Source: Streptomyces sp. RPT161 (lineage in GTDB: Bacteria > Actinomycetota > Actinomycetes > Streptomycetales > Streptomycetaceae). From it: DNA of 64,000 nucleotides. Within the stretch, counting starts at the first letter, position 1. Every line of letters starts with the position of its first letter. Under the pieces are notes generated by a model. The model was not told the origin of the DNA and searched no databases. It saw only the letters and a program-made list of their open reading frames with translations. The translations under genes and the position numbers were made by a program. Location: assembly GCF_027533845.1 (NCBI RefSeq), contig NZ_JAPZVN010000022.1:1-64000 (forward strand). The letters are read 5' to 3'. This document shows positions 1 through 10,105 of the stretch, one piece after another.

Positions 1-624
<624 letters not shown>

Positions 625-628
<4 letters not shown>

Positions 629-1287
629 CGGAGGAGTCGCAGGGCTTCCCGCAGGAGCCTGCTGACGTCCCCGTCAACGCCGCGACGGCTGACGCAGACG
701 ACGCGGCGCAGGGCGCCGGGCCCGCCGAGCAGGCGGGCCCGGCGGCCCCGGCCGGGGACGCAGAGCAGGGCGCGGACCAGGACCTGAACAAGCAACTGGG
801 GTCGCTGCGCGGCCAACTGGCCGAGCGCACCGCCGACCTCCAGCGCCTCCAGGCGGAGTACCAGAACTACCGCCGCCGCGTGGAGCGCGACCGGATCGCG
901 GTCAAGGAGATCGCGATCGCCAACCTGCTGAGCGAACTGCTGCCGGTGCTCGACGACATCGGTCGGGCGCGGGAGCACGGTGAGCTGGTCGGCGGCTTCA
1001 AGTCGGTCGGCGAGTCGGTGGAGACGGTGGTCGCCAAGCTCGGTCTGCAGCAGTTCGGCAAGGAGGGCGAGCCCTTCGACCCGCTGGTGCACGAGGCGCT
1101 GATGCACAGTTACTCGCCGGACGTCACCGAAACCACGTGCGTGCAGATTCTGCAGCCGGGGTATCGGATCGGCGAGCGGACCATCCGTCCGGCCCGGGTC
1201 GCGGTCGCCGAACCGCAGCCGGGCGCTCCGGGCAAGGAGGCCGCGGCGGACTCTGACGAGGAGAGCGGTGGCCCGGAACAGGGCTGA
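625..1287 (+). CDS. grpE: Nucleotide exchange factor GrpE
   Basis: 220 residues, GTG start overlapping the dnaK stop by 4 nt. The first ~55 residues are an Ala/Pro/Asp-rich disordered extension typical of actinobacterial GrpE; then a long coiled-coil helix (about 55-110, [22 protein letters not shown]) leads to the GrpE core with the family pattern [16 protein letters not shown] and the C-terminal beta domain [20 protein letters not shown]. Function: ADP/ATP exchange factor for DnaK. The C-terminal 25 residues are Glu/Ala-rich and probably disordered. Confidence 0.97.
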
Positions 1288-1326
1288 CGCGTCGGCAGTT
1301 GAGGTAGGAGAGGAGGGACGCCGGGG

Positions 1327-2508
1327 ATGAGCACCAAGGACTTCATCGAGAAGGACTACTACAAGGTTCTCGGCGTCCCCAAGGACGCGACCGAGGCGGA
1401 GATCAAGAAGGCGTACCGGAAGCTCGCCCGCGAGTTCCACCCGGACGCCAACAAGAACAACCCCAAGGCCGAGGAGCGCTTCAAGGAGATCTCCGAGGCC
1501 AACGACGTGCTGTCGGACCCCAAGCGCCGCAAGGAGTACGACGAGGCGCGCACCCTGTTCGGCAACGGTGGCTTCCGGCAGGGGGGTCCCGCCGGACCGG
1601 GCGGGTTCAACTTCGATCTCGGCGACCTGTTCGGCGGCGCCCACACCGGTACCGGCACCACTACCGGCGGTGGGGGCTTCGGCGGCGGTCTCGGTGACGT
1701 GTTCGGGGGACTTTTCGGGCGCGGGGGCGCCACGCGTACCCAGCCGCGGCGTGGTCAGGACATCGAGTCCGAGGTGACGTTGAGCTTCACCGAGGCTGTG
1801 GACGGGGCCACCGTGCCGCTGCGGATGTCGAGTTCGGCGCCGTGCAAGAGCTGCGCGGGCACCGGTGACAAAAACGGTACGCCGCGGGTCTGCCCGACCT
1901 GTGTGGGCACCGGGCAGGTCTCCCGGGGTTCCGGCGGCGGGTTCTCGCTCACCGATCCCTGTGTGGACTGCAAGGGCCGGGGCATGATCGCCCAGGACCC
2001 CTGTGACGTCTGCAAGGGCAGCGGCCGGGCCAAGAGCGCGCGCACCATGCAGGTGCGGATTCCGGCGGGTGTCAGCGACGGCCAGCGGATCCGGCTGCGC
2101 GGCAAGGGCGCGCCGGGCGAGCGCGGCGGCCCGGCGGGGGACCTCTACGTCGTCGTACACGTCGACGCGCACCCGGTGTTCGGGCGCAAGGGGGACAACC
2201 TGACGGTCACCGTTCCGGTCACCTTCCCGGAGGCGGTGCTCGGTGCCGAGATCAAGGTGCCGACGCTGGGCGGTCCACCGGTGACGCTGAAGCTCCCGCC
2301 GGGTACCCCTAACGGCCGTACGCTGCGGGCCCGTGGCAAGGGCGCGACCCGCAAGGACGGTACCCGCGGTGACCTGCTGGTCACGGTAGAAGTGGCGGTT
2401 CCGGAATCGGTGGACGGCAAGGCGCTGGACGCGCTGGAGTCGTATCGAGAGGCGACCGTGGATCAGGATCCGCGGGCAGAGCTGTTCAAGGCCGCGAAGG
2501 GAGCTTGA
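1327..2508 (+). CDS. dnaJ: Chaperone DnaJ (Hsp40, type I)
   Basis: 393 residues, ATG with a strong upstream purine-rich RBS (GAGAGGAGGG, 1307-1318). J domain with HPD at residues 38-40, Gly/Phe-rich linker (~80-140), then a cysteine-rich domain with four CxxCxGxG zinc motifs ([32 protein letters not shown]) and the C-terminal peptide-binding domains. It stimulates DnaK ATPase activity. The full zinc domain makes it a type I DnaJ. In Streptomyces this operon copy is usually called dnaJ1. Ends 1 nt before the hspR start codon. Confidence 0.97.
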   Translation: MSTKDFIEKDYYKVLGVPKDATEAEIKKAYRKLAREFHPDANKNNPKAEERFKEISEANDVLSDPKRRKEYDEARTLFGNGGFRQGGPAGPGGFNFDLGDLFGGAHTGTGTTTGGGGFGGGLGDVFGGLFGRGGATRTQPRRGQDIESEVTLSFTEAVDGATVPLRMSSSAPCKSCAGTGDKNGTPRVCPTCVGTGQVSRGSGGGFSLTDPCVDCKGRGMIAQDPCDVCKGSGRAKSARTMQVRIPAGVSDGQRIRLRGKGAPGERGGPAGDLYVVVHVDAHPVFGRKGDNLTVTVPVTFPEAVLGAEIKVPTLGGPPVTLKLPPGTPNGRTLRARGKGATRKDGTRGDLLVTVEVAVPESVDGKALDALESYREATVDQDPRAELFKAAKGA

Positions 2509-2509
2509 G

Positions 2510-2956
2510 ATGGACGGCCGGGGCGCACGCCGCAACCCGTACGAGCTGACGGACGAGTCACCTGTGTATGTGATCTCGGTCGCCGCTCAGCTGTCAGGGC
2601 TGCACCCGCAGACCCTGCGGCAGTACGACCGGTTGGGACTGGTGTCCCCGGACCGTACCGCCGGACGGGGCCGCAGGTACTCGGCGCGGGACATCGAACT
2701 GCTGCGCCAGGTACAGCAGTTGAGCCAGGACGGCATCAACCTCGCCGGAATCAAGCGCATCATCGAGCTGGAGAACCAGGTGGCCGTGCTCCAGGCGCGG
2801 GTCGCCGAACTCCAGTCCGGCCTTGAGGGCGCCGCCGCCGCGATGCGCCAGCGCGAGGCGGCGGTACACGCCTCGTACCGCCGGGACCTGGTGCCGTACG
2901 AGGACGTGCGGCAGGCCAGCGCGTTGGTGGTCTGGCGGCCCAAGCGGCAGGACTGA
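2510..2956 (+). CDS. hspR: Heat-shock repressor HspR (MerR family)
   Basis: 148 residues. N-terminal MerR-type winged helix (about residues 18-90: YVISVAAQLSGLHPQTLRQYDRLGLV then the wing RGRRYSARDIELLRQVQ), followed by a coiled-coil dimerisation helix and a basic tail ending VVWRPKRQD. HspR represses the dnaK operon and clpB by binding HAIR inverted repeats, with DnaK as co-repressor in Streptomyces (established for the family). Last gene of the dnaK operon; a HAIR site is visible in front of clpB at 3526-3546. Confidence 0.96.
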   Translation: MDGRGARRNPYELTDESPVYVISVAAQLSGLHPQTLRQYDRLGLVSPDRTAGRGRRYSARDIELLRQVQQLSQDGINLAGIKRIIELENQVAVLQARVAELQSGLEGAAAAMRQREAAVHASYRRDLVPYEDVRQASALVVWRPKRQD

Positions 2957-2974
2957 CGCTTCCTCATACGCAAG

Positions 2975-3001
2975 GGGGCCCGGGGTTTCGCCCCGGGCCC
3001 C
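2975..3001. terminator. Hairpin terminator between hspR and the convergent PPOX gene
   Basis: Perfect 11-bp GC stem (GGGGCCCGGGG, 2975-2985, with CCCCGGGCCCC, 2991-3001) and a 5-nt loop. It sits 18 nt after the hspR stop and 48 nt before the stop of the convergent minus-strand gene, so it can serve both strands. No T tract, as is usual in Streptomyces. Confidence 0.75.
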
Positions 3002-3048
3002 TTCGCGTTGGCCCGGCCTCGCGTTCGGTCGGGCGCGGCCGAACCGCC

Positions 3049-3453
3049 TCAGGCGCGGCCCATCGCCGAGGTGAGGGCGATCTCGATGACCACCCGGTCC
3101 GGGTTCGGCGTGGTCTGGCGCCGGTAGCGCTCCTCGTAGCGGCGCACCGCCTCCGCGACGGCGGCCGGGTCCGTGGAGACGGTGGCCAGGCCCTCCAGGG
3201 TGGCCCAGCGGGCGCGGTCGATCTGGCAGAGGGCGACGCGGGCGCCCTGCTCGCCGGCGGCCAGCACGTTGCGGACCTTCACGCTCTGCTTGCGGGTGAT
3301 CACGCGGGCCAGGCCCGCTTCCGGGTCGTACGTCGCTCCCACCGCCACCACGTGGGGGGTGCCGTTGGGGCGGGGGGTGGTGAGGGTGGCGTAGTGAGCT
3401 TCTCGCCAGAAGGCGATGAAGGCCTCGCCGGGGTGCAGGGGGTTGATCGGCAT
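3049..3453 (-). CDS. Pyridoxamine 5'-phosphate oxidase-like (PPOX) F420/FMN-binding protein
   Basis: 134 residues from ATG at 3453 (MPINPLHPGEAFIAFWREAH). The split-barrel flavin/F420-binding fold is recognisable: ATLTTPRPNGTPHVVAVGATYD, then RVITRKQSVKVRNVLAAGEQGARVALCQID and WATLEGLATVSTDPAAVAEAVRRYEERYR, the layout of the TIGR03618-type 'PPOX class F420-dependent' subfamily of actinobacteria. The substrate cannot be told from sequence. A longer frame upstream of the ATG overlaps the clpB promoter and clpB itself and is not coding. Monocistronic, convergent with hspR. Confidence 0.85.
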   Translation of the reverse strand: MPINPLHPGEAFIAFWREAHYATLTTPRPNGTPHVVAVGATYDPEAGLARVITRKQSVKVRNVLAAGEQGARVALCQIDRARWATLEGLATVSTDPAAVAEAVRRYEERYRRQTTPNPDRVVIEIALTSAMGRA

Positions 3454-3525
3454 CCGGTGATCTTCCCATCCGATCCGTCCCGCGTGGTCGATGACCTTTC
3501 CGCGCCCACTTCGTTCCCAGGAAAA

Positions 3526-3546
3526 ATTGAGTCTTGTCGACTCAAG
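3526..3546. promoter_or_regulatory. HAIR operator (HspR binding site) upstream of clpB
   Basis: ATTGAGT (3526-3532), 7-nt spacer, ACTCAAG (3540-3546): one mismatch to the known HspR-associated inverted repeat CTTGAGT-N7-ACTCAAG. It lies 58 nt upstream of the clpB GTG, with a possible -10 TACACT at 3553-3558 immediately downstream. HspR is encoded just upstream, so clpB should be repressed by HspR and released on heat shock. Confidence 0.9.
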
Positions 3547-3603
3547 TTGTCTTACACTTGATCTGGCAGGATGATGGCGACGCCATGGAGGAGGTCCGCG
3601 CAC

Positions 3604-6246
3604 GTGAACGCAGAGCTGACCAACAAGAGCCAGGAGGCGCTGAGCGGCGCCAACAGTCGGGCGGTGTCCGCGGGCCACGCGGACCTGGCCCCGGCGCATC
3701 TGCTCGCCGCGCTGCTTGAGCAGCCGGAGAACGACAACCTCAAGGACTTGCTGGCCGCCGTGGGCGCCGATCCGGACGCCCTGCTCAAGGGCGCGAAGGC
3801 GCAGTTGAGCGCACTGCCCACGGTGCAGGGCTCCACCGTCGCCCCGCCGCAGGCGAGCCGCGACCTGCTCTCGGTGATCGCCGACGCCTCGCAGCGCGCC
3901 AAGGAACTGGGCGACGCCTACGTGTCGACCGAGCATCTGCTGATCGGGCTGGCCGCCAAGGGCGGCAACACCGCAGAACTACTGGACCGCCAGGGCGCCA
4001 CGGCCGCCAAGCTGCTGGACGCCTTCGAGACCGCCCGCGGAGGCACCCGAGTGACCACCCCTGACCCGGAGGCCACCTACAAGGCCCTGGAGAAGTACGG
4101 CACCGACTTCACCGCCATCGCCCGCGAGGGCAAGCTCGACCCGGTCATCGGCAGGGACAACGAGATCCGGCGGGTCATCCAGGTGCTGTCCCGCCGTACC
4201 AAGAACAATCCGGTGCTGATCGGCGAGCCGGGCGTCGGCAAGACCGCCGTGGTCGAGGGGCTCGCCCAGCGGATAGTGAAGGGCGACGTGCCCGGCGCGC
4301 TAAAGGGCAAGCGGCTGGTCCAGCTGGACCTGGGCGCGATGGTCGCGGGCGCGAAGTACCGCGGTGAGTTCGAGGAGCGGCTGAAGGCCGTGCTGGCCGA
4401 GATCAAGGAGAGCGACGGCCAGATCATCACGTTCATCGACGAACTGCACACCGTGGTGGGCGCCGGTGCGGGCGGCGACTCGGCGATGGACGCGGGCAAC
4501 ATGCTCAAGCCGATGCTGGCCCGCGGTGAGCTGCGGATGGTCGGCGCGACAACGCTGGACGAGTACCGGGAGCGGATCGAGAAGGATCCGGCGCTGGAGC
4601 GCCGCTTCCAGCAGGTGCTGGTGGCCGAGCCGAGCGTGCAGGACACCATCGCCATCCTGCGCGGCCTCAAGCCGCGGTACGAGGCGCACCACGAGGTGCG
4701 GATCGCCGACTCCGCGCTGGTGGCCGCCGCCAACCTGTCGCACCGTTACATCACCTCGCGCTTCCTGCCCGACAAGGCCATCGACCTGGTCGACGAGGCC
4801 GCCTCCCGGCTGCACATGGAGGTCGACTCCTCGCCGGTGGAGATCGACGAACTCCAGCGCGCCGTCGACCGGTTGCGGATGGAGGAGGAGTCGCTGCTCG
4901 CCATCTCCGGCGCCAAGGACAAGAAGGCCAAGAAGCAGGCCGAGAAGGAGGAGGCGCTCGCCCCCGACGCCCGCGAACGCCTGGAGGCGCTGCGCAGGGC
5001 ACGGGAGGAGAAGGAGGAGGCACTGCGCGGGCTGACCGCGAAGTGGAACAAGGAGCGCGAGGTCCACAACCGCGTCGGCGAGCTGAAGAAGCGGCTGGAC
5101 GAGTTGGAGAGCGAGTTCCAGCGGGCCGAGCTGAAGGCCCCCGAGACCGGAGACTGGGTCACCCCGGGCCGGATCAGGACCGAGCAGATCCCGCAGGCGG
5201 AGAAGGAGCTGGCCGAGGCGATCGAGGCGCAGCGGCAGCTGGAGGGCATGGTCGGCGAGGAGGTCACCCCGGACGACATCGCCCAGGTCGTCGCCTCCTG
5301 GACCGGCATCCCGGCCGGGCGGCTGCTGGAGGGCGAGACCCGCAAGCTGCTGCGCATGGAGGAGGAACTGGGCAGGCGGCTGATCGGGCAGAGCGAGGCG
5401 GTCTCCGCGGTGTCGGACGCGGTGCGCCGGTCGCGTTCCGGCATCGCCGACCCGGACCGGCCGACGGGCTCGTTCCTGTTCCTCGGCCCGACCGGTGTCG
5501 GCAAGACCGAGCTGGCCAAGGCGCTGGCCGACTTCCTGTTCGACGACGAGCGGGCGATGGTCCGCATCGACATGAGCGAATACGGCGAGAAGCACTCGGT
5601 GGCCCGGCTGGTCGGTGCCCCGCCCGGCTACGTCGGCTACGAGGAGGGCGGCCAGCTCACCGAGGCGGTGCGGCGGCGGCCGTACACCGTGGTGCTGCTG
5701 GACGAGGTGGAGAAGGCGCACCCCGAGGTCTTCGACGTGCTGCTCCAGGTGCTGGACGATGGCCGGCTGACCGACGGCCAGGGGCGGACCGTTGACTTCC
5801 GCAACACCATCCTCATCCTCACCTCCAACCTGGGCTCGCAGTACCTGGTCAACTCCGAGCTGTCCGAGGCGCGCAAGCGCGACGCCGTACTGGAGACGGT
5901 GCGGGCGTCCTTCAAGCCGGAGTTCCTCAACCGGCTGGACGACATCGTGGTCTTCAGCGCTCTGGGCGAGGACGAGCTGGGCCGGATCGCCGGACTCCAG
6001 CTCGACCGGCTGCGCGACCGCCTCAAGGACCGCCGTCTGGAGCTGGACGTCTCCGCCGGGGCGCTGGCCTGGCTGGCCCGGGAGGGCAACGACCCCGCGT
6101 ACGGTGCCCGGCCGCTGCGCCGCCTGGTGCAGACCGCCATCGGCGACCGGCTGGCGAAGGCGATCCTCGCGGGTGAGGTGCACGACGGCGACACCGTCCG
6201 TGTGGACCGCGAGGGTGAAGGGTTGACCGTACGGCCGGTCCGATGA
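3604..6246 (+). CDS. clpB: ATP-dependent disaggregase ClpB
   Basis: 880 residues from GTG at 3604, chosen because GGAGGAGG (3587-3594) lies 9 nt upstream and the N-terminus (V)[16 protein letters not shown] matches ClpB; an ATG at 3571 in frame would add 11 unrelated residues. Domains in order: Clp N-domain (1-150), AAA+ module 1 with Walker A GEPGVGKT (207-214), the long charged coiled-coil M-domain (~410-530) that distinguishes ClpB from ClpC/ClpA, AAA+ module 2 with Walker A GPTGVGKT (628-635). Rescues aggregated proteins with DnaK-DnaJ-GrpE encoded next door. Regulated by the HAIR site just upstream. Confidence 0.97.
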   Translation: MNAELTNKSQEALSGANSRAVSAGHADLAPAHLLAALLEQPENDNLKDLLAAVGADPDALLKGAKAQLSALPTVQGSTVAPPQASRDLLSVIADASQRAKELGDAYVSTEHLLIGLAAKGGNTAELLDRQGATAAKLLDAFETARGGTRVTTPDPEATYKALEKYGTDFTAIAREGKLDPVIGRDNEIRRVIQVLSRRTKNNPVLIGEPGVGKTAVVEGLAQRIVKGDVPGALKGKRLVQLDLGAMVAGAKYRGEFEERLKAVLAEIKESDGQIITFIDELHTVVGAGAGGDSAMDAGNMLKPMLARGELRMVGATTLDEYRERIEKDPALERRFQQVLVAEPSVQDTIAILRGLKPRYEAHHEVRIADSALVAAANLSHRYITSRFLPDKAIDLVDEAASRLHMEVDSSPVEIDELQRAVDRLRMEEESLLAISGAKDKKAKKQAEKEEALAPDARERLEALRRAREEKEEALRGLTAKWNKEREVHNRVGELKKRLDELESEFQRAELKAPETGDWVTPGRIRTEQIPQAEKELAEAIEAQRQLEGMVGEEVTPDDIAQVVASWTGIPAGRLLEGETRKLLRMEEELGRRLIGQSEAVSAVSDAVRRSRSGIADPDRPTGSFLFLGPTGVGKTELAKALADFLFDDERAMVRIDMSEYGEKHSVARLVGAPPGYVGYEEGGQLTEAVRRRPYTVVLLDEVEKAHPEVFDVLLQVLDDGRLTDGQGRTVDFRNTILILTSNLGSQYLVNSELSEARKRDAVLETVRASFKPEFLNRLDDIVVFSALGEDELGRIAGLQLDRLRDRLKDRRLELDVSAGALAWLAREGNDPAYGARPLRRLVQTAIGDRLAKAILAGEVHDGDTVRVDREGEGLTVRPVR

Positions 6247-6316
6247 GGGCTGGGCTTGCCAGACCGGGGCCGGGATGGGGGAGGATGGCGGCAATCGTCG
6301 CGAAGGGAACCACACG

Positions 6317-6853
6317 GTGAGCATCGACCCGTCCTCCATCCCGAACTTCGGCCAAGGCCCGTCCGACCAGCCCCCGGCCGGGCCCCCGGGAGGAGGCGTG
6401 ATCCGGCCGAACCAGGACCTGGTCAAGCAGCTGCTGGACCAGATGGAGCTGAAGTACGTGGTGGACGAGGAGGGAGACCTCGCCGCGCCATGGGAGGACT
6501 TCCGTACGTACTTCATGTTCCGCGGTGAGGGGGAGCAGGAGGTCTTCGCGGTCCGCACCTTCTACGACCGCGCCTACTCCATCGAGGACAAGAACAAGCT
6601 GCTGGAGATCGCCGACGGGTGGAACCGGCAGACGCTGTGGCCGAAGGTCTACTCGCACACCCACGACGACGGCTCGGTGCGGCTGATCGGCGAGGCCCAG
6701 ATGCTGCTGGGGCTCGGCGTCGGCCTGGAGCACTTCGTGTCGTCCACGGTGAGCTGGGTGCGTGCCTCGGTCGACTTCGACAAGTGGGTGACCGAGCAGC
6801 TCGGACTGGAGAAGGACGCCGAGTCCGACGGTGACGACGGCGACGAGGACTGA
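6317..6853 (+). CDS. YbjN domain-containing protein
   Basis: 178 residues from GTG at 6317 (GAAGGGA RBS at 6302-6308, 8-nt spacing); an in-frame ATG at 6275 would add 14 unlikely residues. After a Pro/Gly-rich N-terminus (~35 residues) comes a YbjN fold: LVKQLLDQMELKYVVDEEGDLAAPWEDFRTYFMFRG, then a WNRQTLWPKVYSH turn and MLLGLGVGLEHFVSSTVSWVRASVDF. The tail is acidic. YbjN proteins are small type III secretion chaperone-like folds of unclear role; in actinobacteria often next to clpB. Function not known. Confidence 0.85.
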   Translation: MSIDPSSIPNFGQGPSDQPPAGPPGGGVIRPNQDLVKQLLDQMELKYVVDEEGDLAAPWEDFRTYFMFRGEGEQEVFAVRTFYDRAYSIEDKNKLLEIADGWNRQTLWPKVYSHTHDDGSVRLIGEAQMLLGLGVGLEHFVSSTVSWVRASVDFDKWVTEQLGLEKDAESDGDDGDED

Positions 6854-6876
6854 TCCCGACACCTCGTTGAAACGCC

Positions 6877-6914
6877 GACGCCGCGGTGGGGAGGAGATTC
6901 CCCGCCGCGGCGTC
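6877..6914. terminator. Bidirectional hairpin terminator
   Basis: 16-bp stem (6877-6892 with 6899-6914, a single G-U/T-G position) and a 6-nt loop, between the convergent YbjN gene and the membrane glycosyltransferase gene. On the plus strand it is followed by a T-containing stretch (CGTTTCGTT). Confidence 0.85.
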
Positions 6915-6933
6915 CGTTTCGTTCAGAGCCCGT

Positions 6934-8154
6934 TCACAGCGCCAGTGGCGCGATGGTGAGCAGATACGTTCCGTAGAAGAACGAGAACCCGGCCAGTGAG
7001 ATGACCGCCACCCAGGCGGTGCGCGGCCTGGCCCTGGCGAGCGCGATCGCGGCCGGGATCAGCAGCGGGAACGCGGGCATCAGGAACCGCGGCTTGCACT
7101 GGAAGAAGCCCGCGCCGCCGATGCCGATCAGCATCAGCACCCCGCAGTACGCCAGCAGCGCCACCGGGATCCGGTCGGTGATGCACAGCGCCAGCAGGAT
7201 CACCGCGGCGGCCACGATGGCCGCGGCGACGTAGTACGCGAAGTAGTCGGTGCCGGTCACCAGGTGCTTGAAGAACCGCAGCGCGCTCCAGCCGAAGTCG
7301 AACCGCGAACCCCAGCGCGCCTGGACCTTGAAGTACCCCTTGATGTCCCCGGTCTGCCAGCCGACCCACAGCACGTAGCCGAACCAGCCGAGCGGCGCGA
7401 TCGCCGCGCCGATCCAGGCCCGCCAGTCGATCGGCTTGCCCGCCCGGCGCCGCCGCCAGTAGTCCATGGCCACGCCCGCCACCACCGCGGCGGCCACCGC
7501 CACGCCGTTGGGCCGCGTGCAGCCCGCCAGGGCGGCCAGCGTGCCCGCGTAGAGCCAGCGGCGGGTCAGCACGGCGTACAGCGACCAGGCGGCCAGCGCG
7601 GTCATCACCGGCTCGGTGTACGCCATGGTCTGGATGATGGCGTGTGGCAGCAGGCCGTAGAGCAGCACCAGGGCGATGCCGACGCGGCGGCTGTAGAGCC
7701 GGGCGCCGATCAGGTAGATCGCCCACACCGACAGCAGCGTGGCGATCCAGGCGACCAGGATCGCCACGTTGATCACGCCGATCGGGATGATGTGCGAGAC
7801 CACCCGCACGGTCATCGGATACAGCGGGAAGAACGCCAGGTCGTTGTAGAGGATCGTGTGCTGGGTGGCGGACGGGATCAGGGTGCCGTAGCCGTACTCG
7901 GCCACCCGGAAGTACCAGCGCGCGTCCCAGGCGAGGCCCAGGATGCTGCGCGGATGCTGGCCCGCGTACCAGGCGTACGCGGACAGGAACAGCAGGCCGG
8001 TGGCCCGCACCGCCGCGTACACCATGAGCGCGGGTGCCGCGCGCCGCAGTGAGGCCCTCGCCCGCTCAAGGCGGGAGCGGACCTCGGGTCTCGGGGCGGT
8101 GGTTCCCCCCGCCGCAGCACGAGGAGGGGTCGAGACCGGCTCGGCCGTATACAC
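6934..8154 (-). CDS. GT-C fold membrane glycosyltransferase (PIG-V-like mannosyltransferase family)
   Basis: 406 residues from GTG at 8154 (GGAGGAG RBS). A ~45-residue cytosolic N-terminus is followed by about nine or ten hydrophobic segments. The first extracytoplasmic loop carries LAWDARWYFRVAEYGYG, the acidic WD-type motif of GT-C enzymes that use polyprenyl-phosphate sugars, followed by YNDLAFFPLYPMTVRV; together these match the PIG-V-like mannosyltransferase family of actinobacteria. Likely transfers mannose from polyprenyl-phosphomannose to an outer-face acceptor; the acceptor is not deducible. Single gene, convergent with the YbjN gene. Confidence 0.75.
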   Translation of the reverse strand: MYTAEPVSTPPRAAAGGTTAPRPEVRSRLERARASLRRAAPALMVYAAVRATGLLFLSAYAWYAGQHPRSILGLAWDARWYFRVAEYGYGTLIPSATQHTILYNDLAFFPLYPMTVRVVSHIIPIGVINVAILVAWIATLLSVWAIYLIGARLYSRRVGIALVLLYGLLPHAIIQTMAYTEPVMTALAAWSLYAVLTRRWLYAGTLAALAGCTRPNGVAVAAAVVAGVAMDYWRRRRAGKPIDWRAWIGAAIAPLGWFGYVLWVGWQTGDIKGYFKVQARWGSRFDFGWSALRFFKHLVTGTDYFAYYVAAAIVAAAVILLALCITDRIPVALLAYCGVLMLIGIGGAGFFQCKPRFLMPAFPLLIPAAIALARARPRTAWVAVISLAGFSFFYGTYLLTIAPLAL

Positions 8155-8326
8155 CTGTTCCGCTCCTCCCGGGGCGTCCGTTCATCGGCACCGTACTTGA
8201 CGACAAGCCTGAATGACTCTGTTCTTGCCTTGCGCGCATTGTCGGGTTGTACGGGTCCGTCGTGCCGAGTAGCGCAGCAATCCACCCCCACGGGTGAAAG
8301 ACGATCGAAAGTCAGGATGGGTTGCC

Positions 8327-9496
8327 TCAGGAGCGTAGCTGCTTCAGACGCGAGATCGCATCGTTGAGCACCTCTGTTCGCTTGCAGAACGCGAAGCGTA
8401 CGTAGGGAGTTCCCCTTTCCTTCGCGTCGTAGAACACCGCGTTGGGGATCGCGACCACCCCGCAACGTTCCGGCAAGGAGCGGCAGAAGTCGAATCCGTC
8501 GGTTGCGCCGAGTGGGCGAATGTCGGTGGTCACGAAGTACGTGCCGGCCGGGCGGAACACCCCGAAGCCGGCCTCCCGTAGACCGCCCACCAGCAGGTCC
8601 CGCTTGGACCGCAGGTCGGCGGCAAGATCGAGAAAATAGCTGGTCGGCAGCCGCAGCGCCTCGGCCACCGCGTATTGGAACGGGCCGGCCGAGACGTACG
8701 TGAGGAATTGCTTCGCTGTTCGCACTGCGTTCACCAGATCGTGTGAAGCGGTGACCCAGCCCACCTTCCAGCCGGTGAACGAAAACGTCTTGCCCGCGGA
8801 ACTGATGGTCACAGTTCGGTTGCGCATTCCTCTGAATGTGCTCAGTGGCAGGTGTTCGCCGTCGAAGACCAGGTGTTCGTACACCTCGTCGGTGATCACC
8901 AGAAGATCGCGTTCCACCGCCAGTTCGGCGACGGCGGCCAGCTCGTCGCGGGTCAGTACGGTGCCGGTGGGGTTGTGCGGCGTGTTGAGAAGGATCAGCC
9001 GGGTGCGTTCGGTGACCGCGGCACGCAGCTCGTCCAGGTCCAGCACGAACCTCGACCCCTCGGGACGCAGCGTGACCGGCACCCGGGTGCCGCCCGCCAT
9101 CGCGATGCAGGCGGCGTACGAGTCGTAGTACGGCTCCAGGGCTATCACCTCGTCGCCCGGCTCGACCAGGGCGAGCAGCGAGGCGGCGATCGCCTCCGTC
9201 GCGCCCGCGGTCACCAGCACCTCGGTGTCCGGATCGAACTCCAGCCCGTACCGGTCGCGTTGGTGGTCGGCGATGGCGGTGCGCAGCTCCGGGATGCCCG
9301 GACCCGGCGGGTACTGGTTGCCGCGGCCGTCCCGTAGCGCCCGTACCGCGGCCTCGCGCACCTCCTCGGGGCCGTCGGTGTCGGGGAAGCCCTGGCCGAG
9401 GTTGATGGACCCGGTGCGGGCGGCGAGCGCGGACATCTCCGCGAAGATCGTCGTGCCGAAACCGTCGAGGCGCCGATTGAGCAGAGGCCGAGTCAT
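8327..9496 (-). CDS. Class I/II PLP-dependent aminotransferase (KAT/YbdL-like)
   Basis: 389 residues, ATG at 9496 with GGAGGA upstream. Fold type I aminotransferase: LGQGFPDTDGP (substrate-side motif of the kynurenine/methionine aminotransferase group), GATEAIAA, the NTPHNPTG signature at 171-178, ITDEVYEHLVFDG, and the PLP lysine in SSAGKTFSFTGWKVGW (K236). C-terminal carboxylate-binding Arg in YVRFAFCKR. In databases such proteins are often labelled succinyldiaminopimelate aminotransferase DapC or methionine/kynurenine aminotransferase; the motifs favour the KAT I/YbdL group. A kynurenine-forming operon is encoded 7 kb away (16601-19357), which fits but does not prove that role. Confidence 0.85.
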   Translation of the reverse strand: MTRPLLNRRLDGFGTTIFAEMSALAARTGSINLGQGFPDTDGPEEVREAAVRALRDGRGNQYPPGPGIPELRTAIADHQRDRYGLEFDPDTEVLVTAGATEAIAASLLALVEPGDEVIALEPYYDSYAACIAMAGGTRVPVTLRPEGSRFVLDLDELRAAVTERTRLILLNTPHNPTGTVLTRDELAAVAELAVERDLLVITDEVYEHLVFDGEHLPLSTFRGMRNRTVTISSAGKTFSFTGWKVGWVTASHDLVNAVRTAKQFLTYVSAGPFQYAVAEALRLPTSYFLDLAADLRSKRDLLVGGLREAGFGVFRPAGTYFVTTDIRPLGATDGFDFCRSLPERCGVVAIPNAVFYDAKERGTPYVRFAFCKRTEVLNDAISRLKQLRS

Positions 9497-9636
9497 GCCA
9501 GCTATCCTCCGGCGAACCTCTGGACTTCCTCAACTCCCCATTACCGGCGCGCCGTCGCGGGCATGACCCGGAGCACGGATCGAAGCGCCTCGTTTCGGGG
9601 GAGTTCGGGGGAGTTGGGGAAGGTGAGGTGGGCGAC

Positions 9637-9798
9637 ATGCCCTACCTGGTGGGACTGGTCATCTGTGCGTGCATCGCGTTCATGGTGGTCGCGGCCATCG
9701 CGTCGGCCACCCGGCCGGATCTCGACGGCGCGGCGTCCCGCCGGGGGCGCACGGAGGCGCGCGGGGGGTCTGCCGACGGGTCGTCAGAGGAGCGGTAG
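9637..9798 (+). CDS. Small single-span membrane protein, 53 aa
   Basis: ATG at 9637 with a GGAAGGTGAGG purine tract about 9 nt upstream; TAG at 9796-9798. Residues 3-24 form one clean transmembrane helix (LVGLVICACIAFMVVAAIA), followed by a short polar, basic then acidic tail (RPDLDGAASRRGRTE... ending SSEER). Codon use is strongly G/C at third positions, as in neighbouring genes. Divergent from the aminotransferase. No recognisable family; a genuine small membrane protein is likely but its role is unknown. Confidence 0.6.
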   Translation: MPYLVGLVICACIAFMVVAAIASATRPDLDGAASRRGRTEARGGSADGSSEER

Positions 9799-10105
9799 CG
9801 GCCGGGCGAGCACAACTGCGCGTGGCGCTTGCCGCTTCGCATATGCGGCTGGAGCGGATGTGGTGAACACCTGAACAGGTACGTGCCCGTGGGGATGTAA
9901 ACCGCACTTGGATGGGTAAAACCGCTACGCGCGCTACGAAATTCATGATTCCGTATTGATTCCCGGACCCCCGTGGACACGAACCGGTGGACGTCCCCCT
10001 GGGCCGGTCCTCCACATGCCCTCCCGCGCGTCCCCGCGAGGGAGCCAGGGGACGGGCCGGCCCACCAGCCCCTGCGTGACCCTCGCGTGCTTGCGGAGCC
10101 GACCC
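9799..10105. other. Intergenic region with a TAAACCGC direct repeat
   Basis: 307 bp without a convincing gene. It contains an imperfect direct repeat, GGATGTAAACCGC-type at 9893-9905 and GGATGGGTAAAACCGC at 9910-9925, followed by an AT-richer stretch (9938-9962, AAATTCATGATTCCGTATTGATT) that may hold the promoter of the downstream DUF2617 gene. No terminator-like hairpin of note. Confidence 0.4.

Noticed and set aside
4300-6558. Long minus-strand frame opposite clpB
   Set aside because: Antisense shadow; composition ([15 protein letters not shown]) is an artefact of the opposite-strand codons.
8241-8326. Possible small RNA or ORF between the glycosyltransferase and aminotransferase genes
   Set aside because: Short gap with no promoter-terminator pair or coding frame that could be supported.
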